From positions 11,088,521 to 11,152,520 of the forward strand of contig NC_080057.1 in the NCBI RefSeq assembly GCF_026212465.1: a DNA stretch of 64,000 bases, written 5' to 3'. Origin of the DNA: Amaranthus tricolor. Taxonomy: Eukaryota; Streptophyta; Magnoliopsida; Caryophyllales; Amaranthaceae. The translations under genes and the position numbers were made by a program. Shown one piece after another: positions 37,990-50,628 of the stretch (its first letter is position 1; every line of letters starts with the position of its first letter). The notes beneath the pieces were generated by a model, which was given only the letters and a program-made list of their open reading frames with translations, did no database searches and had not been told where the DNA came from.

Positions 37990-39804
37990 TTAAGAGTTAG
38001 TTTTAGGAACCCAGTTATCCTTGGGTTCCTTGTCGTTTATACATGAATCATATTTCTTGATCCATAACTGTTCGACATGAATTTTATTTGCTATGTGGTG
38101 TTGTTCCCTTTTTATACAATGATATTTTAGGTGTCCAATTTTACCACAAAAGGAACAGATTTTACTACTAGGGAGATCAACATAGACCTTTTTCTTTTTA
38201 TCATTTTTAACATAACCTAGACCTTCTTTACTCTTTGGTTTAGCATATAGAATCCATTTGGGAACTTCATTGATTTTCCCTTTTTCTTTTAAATTAAGTT
38301 GATCTTTTAGATACTTATTTTCTCTTTCACATGATTCTAATTTTAATTTCATTTCTTGAAATTCTGAGCTAAACACATGAACAGATTTATCATTTTCTTC
38401 CCATTTTAATTCTAGCAATTTGTTTTGATTCTTTTCAATGTTAAGAATGATGAATTCCTGCTTTATTTTCTCCAATTGCTCTTTTAAATTGATATTCTTA
38501 TCTAACAGATCAAAAAATCTACTTTGCACATCGATCCTAAAGGTATTTAAGTATGAGATATGATCTTTACTTAAATTAAGGTCTTTCTCAATTTGGAGAC
38601 ACTTAGCTGTTTTTTCTTCCAACTTCTCTTGTGTTTCCAAAAATAACTTAATAAATTTATTCTTACTTAAACTGAATAGATGTTTAGGAGAAGAACTAGA
38701 AGACATTACCTCTCTTTCCTTAGTCTCTTCATGAGATGCCATGAGACACAGATGTGCAGTTTCTTCCTCTACTGGAACTTCAGTTTCAGCTTCGCTTTCA
38801 GTGTCACCCCAAGCTGCGATCATTGCTTTACGAAAATTTGTTCTGAAGTTTCCCTTCTTTGGCATTCTTCCAGCTTCCGTTGTCTTCCCTTTGCCCTTCT
38901 CATTCTTCCACAGAGGGCAATCCTTGATGAAGTGATCAGTACTTCCACATTTGTGGCATTCAAAATTTGTCTTCAAGTTAGCAGCTCCTCTTTCCTTATT
39001 ATTTCTTTGGTTTCTATATCTGCTGTTCCTGAAGAATTTTTTGAATTTACGTGCCAACATAGCAGCTTCCACTTCACCAGCTTCTGATTCTTCACTATCA
39101 TCAGCTGCTAGAGCCAGTCCTTTGATTCGGGAACTGTCCGCTGTTCCCAAATGCAGTTCGTGTGTCATGAGTGAACCAGCGAGCTCCTCCAAATTGAACT
39201 TGGTGAAATCTTTGGACTCTTGGATGACTGTGACCTTAGCTCTCCAACGCTCATCTTGTGGAAGACTTATCAATATTTTCCTGACTTGTTCATCAACGGG
39301 AATGATCTTACCCAGAGAGACTAATTCGTTCGTGATATTTGTGAACCTGGTGAACATCTCTTGAATGTTCTCCTTAGGTTCCATAACAAACCTTTCATAT
39401 TTGGACATTAGGAGGTCAATCTTGGATCGCTTCACTTCACTGGTACCTTCATGGGTAACTTCCAGCATATCCCAAATCTGCTTTGCCGTTTTGCAACCCA
39501 TGATACGATTATGTTCATTTGGCTCGAGACCACAGTGAAGCAGCTTGATAGTAAGAGCGTTCATCTCCATCTTATGAAAGTCTTCCTTTTCATATTCAGT
39601 GATTGGTTTTGGAATTGATTCATTGTTGGAGTTGATGGTCGTCACTTCGAAATCTCTTATTTCAATTACTCTCCTTACTTGATAATTTTCGGCCTTTATA
39701 AAAATTTGCATCCTATATTTCCAGTAGGTATAGAATTTCCCATCGAACATGGGTGGCCTTTGCGTAGAGTACCCTTCTTCCATGCATTCGTTCATGTTCA
39801 ACAT
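37990..39804 (-). CDS. Copia Gag, Sirevirus-type, intact frame of 604 residues
   Basis: Starts at 39802-39804. In order there are an N-terminal DUF4219-like start (PPMFDGKFYTYWKYRMQIF), a UBN2-type Gag region (IWDMLEVTHEGTSEV, SKYERFVM, QEMFTRFTNITNEL), a CCHC knuckle CHKCGSTDHFIKDC, a long Lys/Glu-rich coiled-coil stretch, and a second knuckle CSFCGKIGHLKYHC. Length and two knuckles fit Sirevirus Gag. It would form the particle core and bind RNA. The frame ends at TAA 37990-37992 and Pol follows in the same frame after two codons, so the stop is either a mutation within a Gag-Pol frame or a real boundary. Confidence 0.93.
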   Translation of the reverse strand: MLNMNECMEEGYSTQRPPMFDGKFYTYWKYRMQIFIKAENYQVRRVIEIRDFEVTTINSNNESIPKPITEYEKEDFHKMEMNALTIKLLHCGLEPNEHNRIMGCKTAKQIWDMLEVTHEGTSEVKRSKIDLLMSKYERFVMEPKENIQEMFTRFTNITNELVSLGKIIPVDEQVRKILISLPQDERWRAKVTVIQESKDFTKFNLEELAGSLMTHELHLGTADSSRIKGLALAADDSEESEAGEVEAAMLARKFKKFFRNSRYRNQRNNKERGAANLKTNFECHKCGSTDHFIKDCPLWKNEKGKGKTTEAGRMPKKGNFRTNFRKAMIAAWGDTESEAETEVPVEEETAHLCLMASHEETKEREVMSSSSSPKHLFSLSKNKFIKLFLETQEKLEEKTAKCLQIEKDLNLSKDHISYLNTFRIDVQSRFFDLLDKNINLKEQLEKIKQEFIILNIEKNQNKLLELKWEENDKSVHVFSSEFQEMKLKLESCERENKYLKDQLNLKEKGKINEVPKWILYAKPKSKEGLGYVKNDKKKKVYVDLPSSKICSFCGKIGHLKYHCIKREQHHIANKIHVEQLWIKKYDSCINDKEPKDNWVPKTNS

Positions 39805-39859
39805 TTTGCCAGGGAACAGGATACTGCTCTCAGGGTTTCCTGATTAAATGAGGAACAGG

Positions 39860-39871
39860 GCTCTGATACCA
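39860..39871 (-). other. Primer-binding site of the Copia element
   Basis: The minus strand reads TGGTATCAGAGC two bases inside the 5' LTR. It is complementary to the 3' end of plant initiator tRNA-Met, the usual Copia primer. Confidence 0.95.
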
Positions 39872-39873
39872 AT

Positions 39874-41059
39874 TGTTGAAATACACGAAGATGGTCGAAT
39901 GCAACAAGAGTGGGGGTGAATTGTTGTGTATCTAGCTTTACTTCGTTTTTCTTCTAATTTGCGGAAGTTTAACAATCAAAATAAAGCTTAAACTTAAAAA
40001 GCAAAAGATAAAAAGGAGACAAAGATTTTACGTGGAAACCTTCTTGGCCTAATAAGAAGGAAAACCACGACCCCCCGGAATTTCAAAATTCTCACTATGT
40101 TTTAGGCAATCAATTACAATTACATAAAACAGTTTGCTTCACTTGAAGCTTCTCTACTCTAGGCCTAATTCTCTTTCCCTACTTTCTCCTTCTCTTTCTC
40201 TTCTCACGTTTCACTTCTCTATTCCCTTAGACTTATCATAAGTCCAATTACAACAAATCACTCAATAACCCTTACAAGCCCAATTCTCAAGAGGATAAAA
40301 ATTAAAATAATTACTTAAGAAAAACATAATAAATTAATTGGCATTTAAAAACAAAAAATATTTTTCTTAAATGATATCCCTTTAATGGACACTCTTGGAT
40401 CCCCTCACGGTTTGAGCAAAGTTCCTCCTATTTATAGTGGGAACAGCTAGTAGTTACCTTAGACACACCTCCCACTATCATCTACGTTCTCAAAACAAAA
40501 GGATAGTGGAATAGCCAAAAAATAAATGACCGACTGTCATTTGCTCGGAGAGAAAATCAGTTTCCTTAAGCTAAAAATAGCATAGGAGGTAAAAACACAA
40601 GATCCTAAAAAATCGGAGATCTTAATCTTAAAAAGAAAAAGTCTTGGGCTATTTTTAGATAACCTAAAAATGGTTTAGCCAATTAACTTACTAATTAATT
40701 TAACCAACTAATTTAAGATTTAACCGTTTACATCAACTAAAACCAGAATAATAAAATAACTGCAATTTTCCAGTCGATGTTTTTCTCCAGACCTACTACG
40801 TAGGAACAGCGTACTGTCTCCAGCTTCAACTTCTGTTAGATTATTCATTTTAGGAACAGTAGACCGTCTGTCAACCTTTAACTTCCTAAGCACTTATCTA
40901 ACTTCTTGAATATTTTAAGACACGTACAACTTCCATGAACCAAGTCATAGGCTTCATCAACGATTTCAACAAAATTGGATATTCACCTAGAAAACAATCT
41001 CTAAAATATGTTTGTTTACTTTAAAAGTGAAGTCATCATCAAAACCTTAAGAGCCAACA
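39874..41059 (-). repeat. 5' LTR of the Copia element (right on the plus strand)
   Basis: 1186 bp; TGTTGGCTCTTAAGG start and TATTTCAACA end on the minus strand. It would drive transcription leftward through gag and pol. Confidence 0.96.
40429..40436 (-). promoter_or_regulatory. TATA box in the Copia 5' LTR
   Basis: TATAAATA on the minus strand, about 625 bp from the LTR start and well placed for a U3/R border. Conserved in the other LTR. Confidence 0.65.
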
Positions 41060-41064
41060 GCCTG

Positions 41065-41390
41065 GACGTTTGAAAGGCTGGTTATTTTAAATTTTTAGAA
41101 GCAATATTTTCTACGAGCTTCAAGGGAACCGCAGCAATTTCTTAATAATGGCACTTAATTGCTGTGGGCATAAAACAACCGTAGCAAATAACAACAACAT
41201 AATGAAGTAGTTAATTGCACTTAACAGTTATTTGCTACGGTTTTGCTAGCAATGGAGTATTTGCTGCGGTCACACGTTAAAACTGTAGCAATTAACTTTT
41301 TTTTTCTAATTGTTTTTCCTATTTATTGCTGCGAATATACAAAAAGCGCAGCAAATGATACGCAGCAAATACGTTTTTTTTCCACTAGTG
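41065..41390. repeat. Right subterminal repeats and terminus of C2
   Basis: Degenerate TTTGCTACGG and CCGCAGCAAT motifs in both orientations, then TTTTTTTTCCACTAGTG. They resemble the W set (CAATTA type) more than the left end of C2 does, so the two ends of C2 have diverged. Confidence 0.85.
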
Positions 41391-42617
41391 ATAGTTTGCA
41401 TGCAACTTTCCCGCTTTCTTTAGTCCCAACACCGCACCAATCACATAGTCATTTGCATCACACATAAGCTCAAAAGGTAAGCACCAATCGGGTGGTTGAA
41501 TAACGGATGCAGAGGTTATCAAAGCCTGTTTCAACTGTTCAGAAGCTTGTACACAATCATTTGTAAATAAATGAAGCATCTTTCGCTAGAAGCTCAATTA
41601 GAGGTTGGGCTATCTTAGAAAAATCCGCAATGATCCTCCTATGAAACAACCAGGCCCAAAGAAACTCCTCACCACTTTCATAGTAGTAGGTGGTAGAAGT
41701 TTCTCAATGACCTTAAATTTAGCTCTATCAATTTCGATGCCTCTATGGGACACCACATGACCTAAACAACACCAGACTAAACCTTGAAGTGACATTATTC
41801 CTAGTTCAAGACAAGACCAACTTCTTCACATCTACGTAGCACCCTTTCAAGATTTGATAAACAACCCTCAAAAGTGCCACCGTAAACCGAGAATTCATCC
41901 ATAAAAATTTCCATGTAAGACTTTACAAAATATAGCCATCATGCATCCTTGAAAAGTTTCTAGAGCATTACATAGACCAAACAACATCCTTTGATATGCG
42001 ACGATGTCATAGGGCATGTAAAAGTAGTATTTTCTCTATCATCCGGGTGAACAGCTATTTGGAAAAAACAAGAATAAGTATCCAAATAACAGAAAGAAGA
42101 GTGGTTGGCTAAATGCTCCAACATTTAATCAATAAAGGGCAGGGGAAAGTGGTATTTACGAGTCGATTTATTCAGCTACCTATAGTCATGCACATACGCC
42201 AACCAGTAACAATCCTAGTAGATATTAATTGTCCCTTATCATTTATTCACAATAGTCATACCCACCTTTTCCTTGGCACATCATGAACAGAAATGACCCA
42301 CTTACTATTAGAAATGAAATAGATGATCCCAGCACCTAAAAGCTTCCACACTTACTTCTTTACCACTTCTTTCATGTTAGGGTTGAGTCTCTTTTTGATG
42401 TTCAACAGCTGGACTTGCCTCTTCCTCAATGCATATGGTGAGTGTAGATGGGAGGGCTAATACCCTTAATATCAACAATAGTATTTCAAATGGCCTTCCG
42501 ATTTTTAAGAACTAAGCTCTTCAACTGAAAACAAAATTCAATCCATTATTAATAATAATAGGGTAGGTAGAATTTTCACCCAAAACAAAATATTGCAAAT
42601 TAGAAGGAAAGGGTTTA
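41391..42617 (-). pseudogene. Gypsy Pol of G, part 1: protease end, RT and RNase H start
   Basis: Minus strand from 42617: PFPSNLQYFVLGENSTYPI (the region before RT), degraded RT core, an active-site box FMDEFSVYG near 41893 where YxDDFSVYG is expected, GHVVSHRGIEIDRAKF, and the RNase H start CLPFELMCDANDYVIGAVLG. The second active-site Asp is Glu and several stops and shifts are present, so RT is dead. It is interrupted at 42618 by the solo LTR and at 41390 by C2. Confidence 0.88.
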
Positions 42618-45382
42618 TGTAACACCCCTGAATTTCCAACCCCTTAAACGAAACCAGAATCGTGAAGGAAGGAAGGAAATTCGGGTGTTACATAAAAAGA
42701 AAAGGGAAAATAATTAAAATAAACGCTAGAGATTAATTAAAAGGTGAGTGAGTGAAATTTTCGGCAGCATCTCTACTGAAAACTGAGGATATGACAAGAA
42801 TATATAAATGGATAGTATAATTAAATAATCTATGGCCTCTAATGCCTTCAAGAATATGTCACGACGGAAAGAATCATCGTCGGCTTCTCAAATCATCAAC
42901 TCTAACGAGGATCGTGGTTCCAGTGTTAACGCATCGATCTAACGGATACTAAAGAAGTAATCTCAATGCTATACATCCAAATAAAAACTACGCAGCGGAA
43001 CTACGGATCATACAAGGAGTCACATGACTCGATACAAAAGAAATTATACAATCCCAAAATAAAACTTTACAAATAATATAGAAGCTACAAGCATTAGAAA
43101 ATTTGTACACAATTGTTACGCTCGTACTCCGCTCTTCCCCCAATGCAAAACAAAAGAAGCTCCTATACGTGTCATGTCAAGCTATGATCCCCCTGGTGCT
43201 CAACATAATGACCATATTCAGATGTGTTATAGCAGGAACATCATAGAGAGTCATGAGCAGACAACAACAACACATACAAGTCAGTAATTAATAAACTTAT
43301 AACAATTAGAATCATTGAACAAAACTATAGACAACGATCTAGTATGGCAATAACGAGTCTACTCATTTGTCTAAACACCTCTATTTACTCATATTTTCTC
43401 CTTAAAACTACTAATCTCTTGAAGTATATTCAAGGGTAGTGGATCCTTTCTCTATCGATGGCATAGTGACACGGCCAAGGGCGTTATTGACCTCCCGGCG
43501 CCCATGGCAAAGTATGAGCTCATGCCCCCTCTAGCTGACCCTCTCGGGTCCTACCTTCGAGAAACTAACACACTGGGGTACTAAACTAGTGAAGAGGCCA
43601 CCATATTGGGGTTTGCAAGGCCCGCATGGTAACACCTCGGTCAAGGGGCGTTATCGGCCTCCCGGCGCCCAATGACCCAAGCATGCTCATACCCCCTTTA
43701 CGGTGGTCCCGTCGAACCTCACCTAGGGGACTATTAAATCAACTGGACATAATCCAGTTGAGTCACGCCAACTAATCATACATCAAGGCTCAATAAGTAG
43801 AAATCACTTCGATACCACACACAACCATGGTGCGTTCTCTACTATTTAGAAATCTGTTCTCATATTCTCCTAATGTTTTCATTCTACTTGCCTATATCAC
43901 TATTATGACTATACGCTAGCATAGTTCACTTTCTGGCATTCTATAGTTCTAATGCATTGCATATAATCATGAAATATGGATAATACTTTGAAACAATGAA
44001 TATGATAATTAATTACTGCGTGTACGTACCTGCGAGCGTCACTGCATAACCACAAGTTACAAAAATCACCCAACTAAGGGTTTGCTTTCCTCTTATAAAT
44101 TGGGAACCTATACAAGTTAGGAATAGAACTTATAAGTTCTCTTAACGACTTTGTCATACCAGTTAGAAACCAGAGTAACCACTATTATCCATTCACGACA
44201 AGTTTTCAATTACTTCTAGCACGTACGCATCTCATTCAACACCAAGCATAATCGTCAGTTCAACAATAACACAAGTTTTTCCATCGACAAAGAATAAAGG
44301 ATTATGTCGACTGTTTCATTACGCCAACTGACTTTGAGTTATAACGGTTCACATCATTTATTATATTCTCCAAGGCTAGAAAGAACTAAGATCAAGACAT
44401 CATACAAGTAACTTTAATAATTCTCAACAGTTGACACTATGTTCATGGCTTATTACAATTATGTATTTATGATTTCAATAGCAACATAATGAGGTATTAG
44501 TAACTCTCACAATTAAATCACTAACAATTAGCAACTACTACTCCCAATTAACAACCAAAACCATTTCTATAGCCAACTGTAATTAAAAACATTACTATTT
44601 GCCACAACAATAATCAACCATGTCTTAAAACAGCGTATAAGGTTATTCAATTAATCAACACACCACCAAAGTAGCATACAACACACACACACACTACTAG
44701 TAAATCTCATTTCTAAATCAAACTCTAATTATTTCATGTTCAAAGATAACACTATTTCTATTACCTATGATAAGATTAAACCAAACTAATACACAATCAA
44801 CACACATCCCATAATTTCTAATCACACTTCAAACTTTAAATCATGAATATGTTCAATTCATCAATCAAACTCTTACCCACAAAAGAATTCAATGAAAAAT
44901 AATACAAAGTTCAACACTATTAATCCACATTTCAAAAACCCAATTCATAAGTACATTCAGATCATCAATCCAATTCTCACTCATAACAAGATTCAATAAC
45001 AATCATACAAATTTCAACACTTTCCTCACAAACTTTATAAATTTCAATTGGAACAAGAAGGAATCAAATAGGGGAAGAGGAGAATGAACCTCGTGAAGGT
45101 GGTGGAGAAGCCCAGAACCGGCTGTAAATAGGCCCAGATCGGTTGCTTGCTGGATGTGCGCACACGGTTGGTCCCTGACGTGCGGGTGTGGTCGCTGTTG
45201 GTGGGTAGCAGCCGATGCTGCTGTGCGCGTGGTGGAGGAAGAGAAAGAAAAGGGTGGCTGCTGATGCGGGAAGGGAATGGGACGCGAGGAGTGAGCAAGA
45301 AAGAAGGACAAGGAAGAAAAGGAGAGTGACGGCTCTTGCTTGAGCATTTAGGGTTTTCACGGGTTTATACTCGTTATTGCTA

Positions 45383-45482
<100 letters not shown>

Positions 45483-45625
45483 GTTTATTTATTTATTTAT
45501 TTTTTTATCTCGATTCATTTTCTTGCGAGACCCAACTAAGAGACTCACCTTTGTTGACTCACACATTTTAATATAATAATCTTTTTGATTCGAAGCTCTT
45601 TATTTAAGAAATTGTAACTATATTT

Positions 45626-45737
<112 letters not shown>

Positions 45738-45868
45738 AGTTAACATTTAATTCATGTATGCAAGAAATTTATTAAAAATAATTCATAAATAATTAAATAT
45801 AATTGTAAAATCTTTAAAAACTATTAAAATATTAAATAATTACGTCATTAACATCTCGGGGTGTTACA

Positions 45869-46740
45869 GTTTAAGTTCGACCTCTGGAGGCGTAGATCTC
45901 TCCTTATCAATTTTCTCAACACTACACAAACAGTCCAATAAATCATCAAAAGCTAGTTCTTCTTTATAACAATCTCTAAGCCCCTCTTCCATGAGCTTTT
46001 CTATGTCATCATTGTCCAATTCCTTTGTGGACTTCGAAATCTCCTCTTCGATGGTCTTAATCATGAAACAAATATCCATTAAGTTGGGATAACTAAGAGA
46101 CTTAGGATGCTCAAACCCTTCCTTATCATCCCCATCCTCCAACGACGGCTTCTATTTTTCACATTAAAGAAACGGATTTGGATAAAGAAACTTACCATAA
46201 CCATTATCAATCCTTGCCTTAGCTAATCTTTTAGGGAATAGAGCAGTCTATACATAAGTAGGAACGACAGAGAAAGAGGAAGGAGAAGGAGTGGCACTAT
46301 CATCTTGTGAACCAATATCATCAACCTCAACTGCTTTCTTGGAATGTCAACTACTTTGCCACTCCGAGCTATAATGGCATTTATCGGGTTTACTAGGTAA
46401 TTGATTGGTAGCACAAGAGGAGTTAGGAATATGTTTCCCCATTTGAGAAATTAGAGTGTCCATCATCTTACTTTGCGTTTGTTGTTCAGTCACTATTTAT
46501 CAAGTTTACGCACATCTTTCTTCATATCGACCTTCAATTGACCCTGATTTATAAATAATTGAGTTTGTGTCGACATCACAGAATAGAAATTCGTTCTCCG
46601 ATCTTCCTTTTAGTTTGTACCATATTGGGTTTGTAGCTTTGGAGGACGATATGTAGCTTGGTATTGAGATTTAGCTGGAAATCTGGGGGGTTGTATTGTG
46701 GTCTTGGAACTATCTGACATGGGTTTTGTACATTGGTGGA
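45869..46740 (-). pseudogene. Gypsy Gag C-terminus and linker of G, N-terminus lost
   Basis: Minus strand from about 46730: PPRFPAKSQYQATYRPPK, then SVMSTQTQLFINQGQLK, NYLVNPINAIIARSGKVV (the NP..AITTRSGK box typical of Tat/Athila Gag-Pol), and an acidic linker ending STPPEVELK just before the RT region. Stops interrupt each part. The N-terminal Gag is missing: the sequence joins LTR-like DNA at about 46740. Confidence 0.75.
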
Positions 46741-47107
46741 AGAGTAGAAAAGGTAAGAGTTCTTATTGGGGTTATGTTATTTAGGTTATAGGGGAAAGAA
46801 TTAATTATTCCTTTTCGGGAAATTAATCAACTAATCGCGGAATGAATAACGTTCTATCTTAATCTCAACTTTTGTAATTTTCATTAATTCAACCATTAAC
46901 AAGACCAATTAAATACCAATTCTCAACTTTCGTGAATTTTAATATCGATAAAAGGGTTATAACTTTTTTACACTTAAGACTAATACACTTTTCTATCTCA
47001 ACTTTTGTAATTTCGAAACATGAAAAGCTTAAATTCGCCTGAAGCCTCACTAATGTCACCCTAATTTACATACAGATCAGTCCAGCACTTGTCTTCCACA
47101 TAGCTTC
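46741..47107 (-). mobile_element. Truncated 5' LTR of gypsy element G
   Basis: The part 46764-47030 matches 22467-22750 (attattccttttcgggaa, aaccattaacaagaccaatt), and 47030-47104 matches 23285-23365 (cttgtcttccacatag). It stops abruptly at 47107, where X-type CACTA sequence starts. The primer site is not seen because the Gag/LTR border is deleted. Confidence 0.75.
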
Positions 47108-47865
<758 letters not shown>

Positions 47866-48442
47866 CAAGTTTAAGCTACTTTATGTGCAAAAGTGTCAAA
47901 AAATGTTAAAAACGCATAAAATTGCAAGTTAACACGTAATTTCTAGCATATGACTAAGATTTTCAATTCTAACCACTTCAACAAAATAATATATACCAAA
48001 TAGTGTTGTGTGCCAAGTTTCGTGCAAAACAAACACAGTTTGAGCTACTTTACGCGCGAAAGTGCCAAAAACGATTAATAACGCATAAAATCGCAACTTA
48101 ACGCGTAATTTCCAGCATATGACTATGATTTTTAATTCTAACCACTTCAACACAATAATATATACCAATTAGTGTTGTGTGCCAAGTTTCGTGCATAGCA
48201 AACCAAGTTTGAGCTACTTTACGTGAGAAATTGACAAAAACGCTTAAAAACGCATAAAATCGCAACTTAACACGTAATTTCTAGCATATGACTATGATTT
48301 TCAATTCTAACCACTTCAACACAATAATATATACCAAATAGTGTTGTGTGCCATGTTTCGTGCTTAACAAACCAAGTTTGAGCTACTTTACGCGCAAAAT
48401 TGACAAAAACGATTAAAAACACATAAAATCGAATTTGTGTAC

Positions 48443-49375
<933 letters not shown>

Positions 49376-50232
49376 CTAAACTCACAAATAAGAAAATTTT
49401 GTTAGTAATTCGGTTATTAAAACAGGCCATTGAATTAATATGCCCTCGAAACGATTGAGCATGAGCACTTTAGAAGAGAAACCACATCAAATAACATATA
49501 CTGATATACTCATACATCAATGAACTCCAAGTAACTAAATGTTTGCATAAACGAACATAGTACAAATTCAGATTTGCGATACAAGCATACAAGCAAAAGC
49601 AAGACCCAAACGGTTGCCATAATTTTCGAGTTTTTTCATGAATATCTTGCAAAACTTAAATGCTTAACAAATTAAAAGGAGAAAAAATACCTTAATGTCG
49701 TGGGTTTTGAAGATGAACAAGACCCAATTATTAAATTTCGTGGGTTTATGAACCAAGAAGATGAAGAACTTTGAAGAAATTGTTAACACACAGCGTTTTT
49801 CGAGTTTGAAGATGAAAATGAAGAACTTTGTAGAAGAAGGCTGTTACGTTTGTGTAGAAGAGTTTTGTGAAAAAAGAAATGGCGGGTTTATGCTATTGTA
49901 TACTACTGTATAAATTTTATATTTTCCAACGGTTACTTGCTACGGTCCATAGCATCAACCGCAGAAATTAATGCTCCTCATGTGTATATATCATATGCTG
50001 TAACGGTATTTGCTACGGGCCCTCATGATAACCGCAGCAATTAAGCAATTGTGAAAGGGTTATTTGCTGCAGTCCCTAGAAAAACCGCAGCAATTAATGT
50101 TGCAATGGAGTATTTGTTGCGGTCACTCTATAAAACCGCAGCAATTAATTCTTTTTTTTTTTCCAATTCTTTTTCCTATTTATTGCTGCGTATATAAAAA
50201 AACCGCAGCAAATACGTTTTTTTCCACTAGTG

Positions 50233-50628
50233 AATGATTTGTAGTGAATTAAGTTGCAGGCTTGGAAGTGAGGATTACACTTGAAGAATGAAACAGATAA
50301 AGTATGGAAGGATTATACTTTAGATTTATTTATTTATTTTTTTTAAGGAATGGATAATGTGTCTATGAGGCGACCTCGCTCTCGCAATGTACTCCTTTGG
50401 ACTTTTTGACTTCATATCTTTTACTCGTATATCCGCTGCTAGAACTATACAATTACTAAATAGTTTATAATAACTCTAGTAAAACTCGATCCGCAAGTCT
50501 TTACTTTAAAAATTTCGATTTCACATGCCTTTATGACATCTTGGTTTAACTTAATTCCTACTTTAGTTTTTCTTTAAAACACACAATCTTTCTTTTGACG
50601 ATCAGAGTTTTTTCCGGGATGTTATACA
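50233..50628 (-). mobile_element. LTR fragment, second copy
   Basis: Counterpart of 15168-15564, with the same ccgggatgttataca edge. Confidence 0.5.

Larger units (their letters stand above)
30653..41059 (-). mobile_element. Ty1-copia retrotransposon, Sirevirus-like, full-length but defective
   Basis: Bounded by two LTRs (30653-31837 and 39874-41059), each with TG...CA ends, and a perfect 5-bp duplication gcctg (30648-30652, 41060-41064). The minus-strand order is LTR, primer site matching initiator tRNA-Met, long Gag, Pol (protease, integrase, RT, RNase H), an extra ORF, two purine tracts, LTR. The large Gag with two zinc knuckles, the extra 3' ORF and the repeated purine tract point to the Sirevirus (Maximus/SIRE) lineage. 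By a rough hand count the LTRs differ at about 35 sites in 1.19 kb (about 3%). Confidence 0.95.
26664..41390 (-). mobile_element. CACTA derivative C2, inserted in gypsy RNase H, carrying a Copia element
   Basis: The left terminus is TACTAGTGGAAAAAACC (first base mutated; C in C2' at 62270) and the right terminus is TTTTTTTTCCACTAGTG ending 41390. It is flanked by ata at 26661-26663 and 41391-41393, an exact 3-bp duplication. Gypsy RNase H reads across the insertion (KLHANY to YARRT). Its content on the minus strand is right-hand subterminal repeats, leader, a truncated transposase N-terminus fused to the 169-bp array, two protease exons and left subterminal repeats. About 10.4 kb of its length is the Copia insertion, so C2 itself is about 4.3 kb. 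Confidence 0.93.

Noticed and set aside
37975..37992. Splice acceptor (ctgtgcag) just after the Gag stop, suggesting spliced Pol expression
   Set aside because: A single short match with no matching donor seen; other stops in the same frame show that simple mutation is enough.
34755..39804. Copia element as an active, complete retrotransposon
   Set aside because: Three internal TAA codons and an RNase H frameshift in pol, two frameshifts in the extra ORF, and about 3% LTR divergence.
45003..45360. Three overlapping 84-114 residue frames in the solo LTR
   Set aside because: Overlapping frames of CT-rich leader DNA; no homology recognised.
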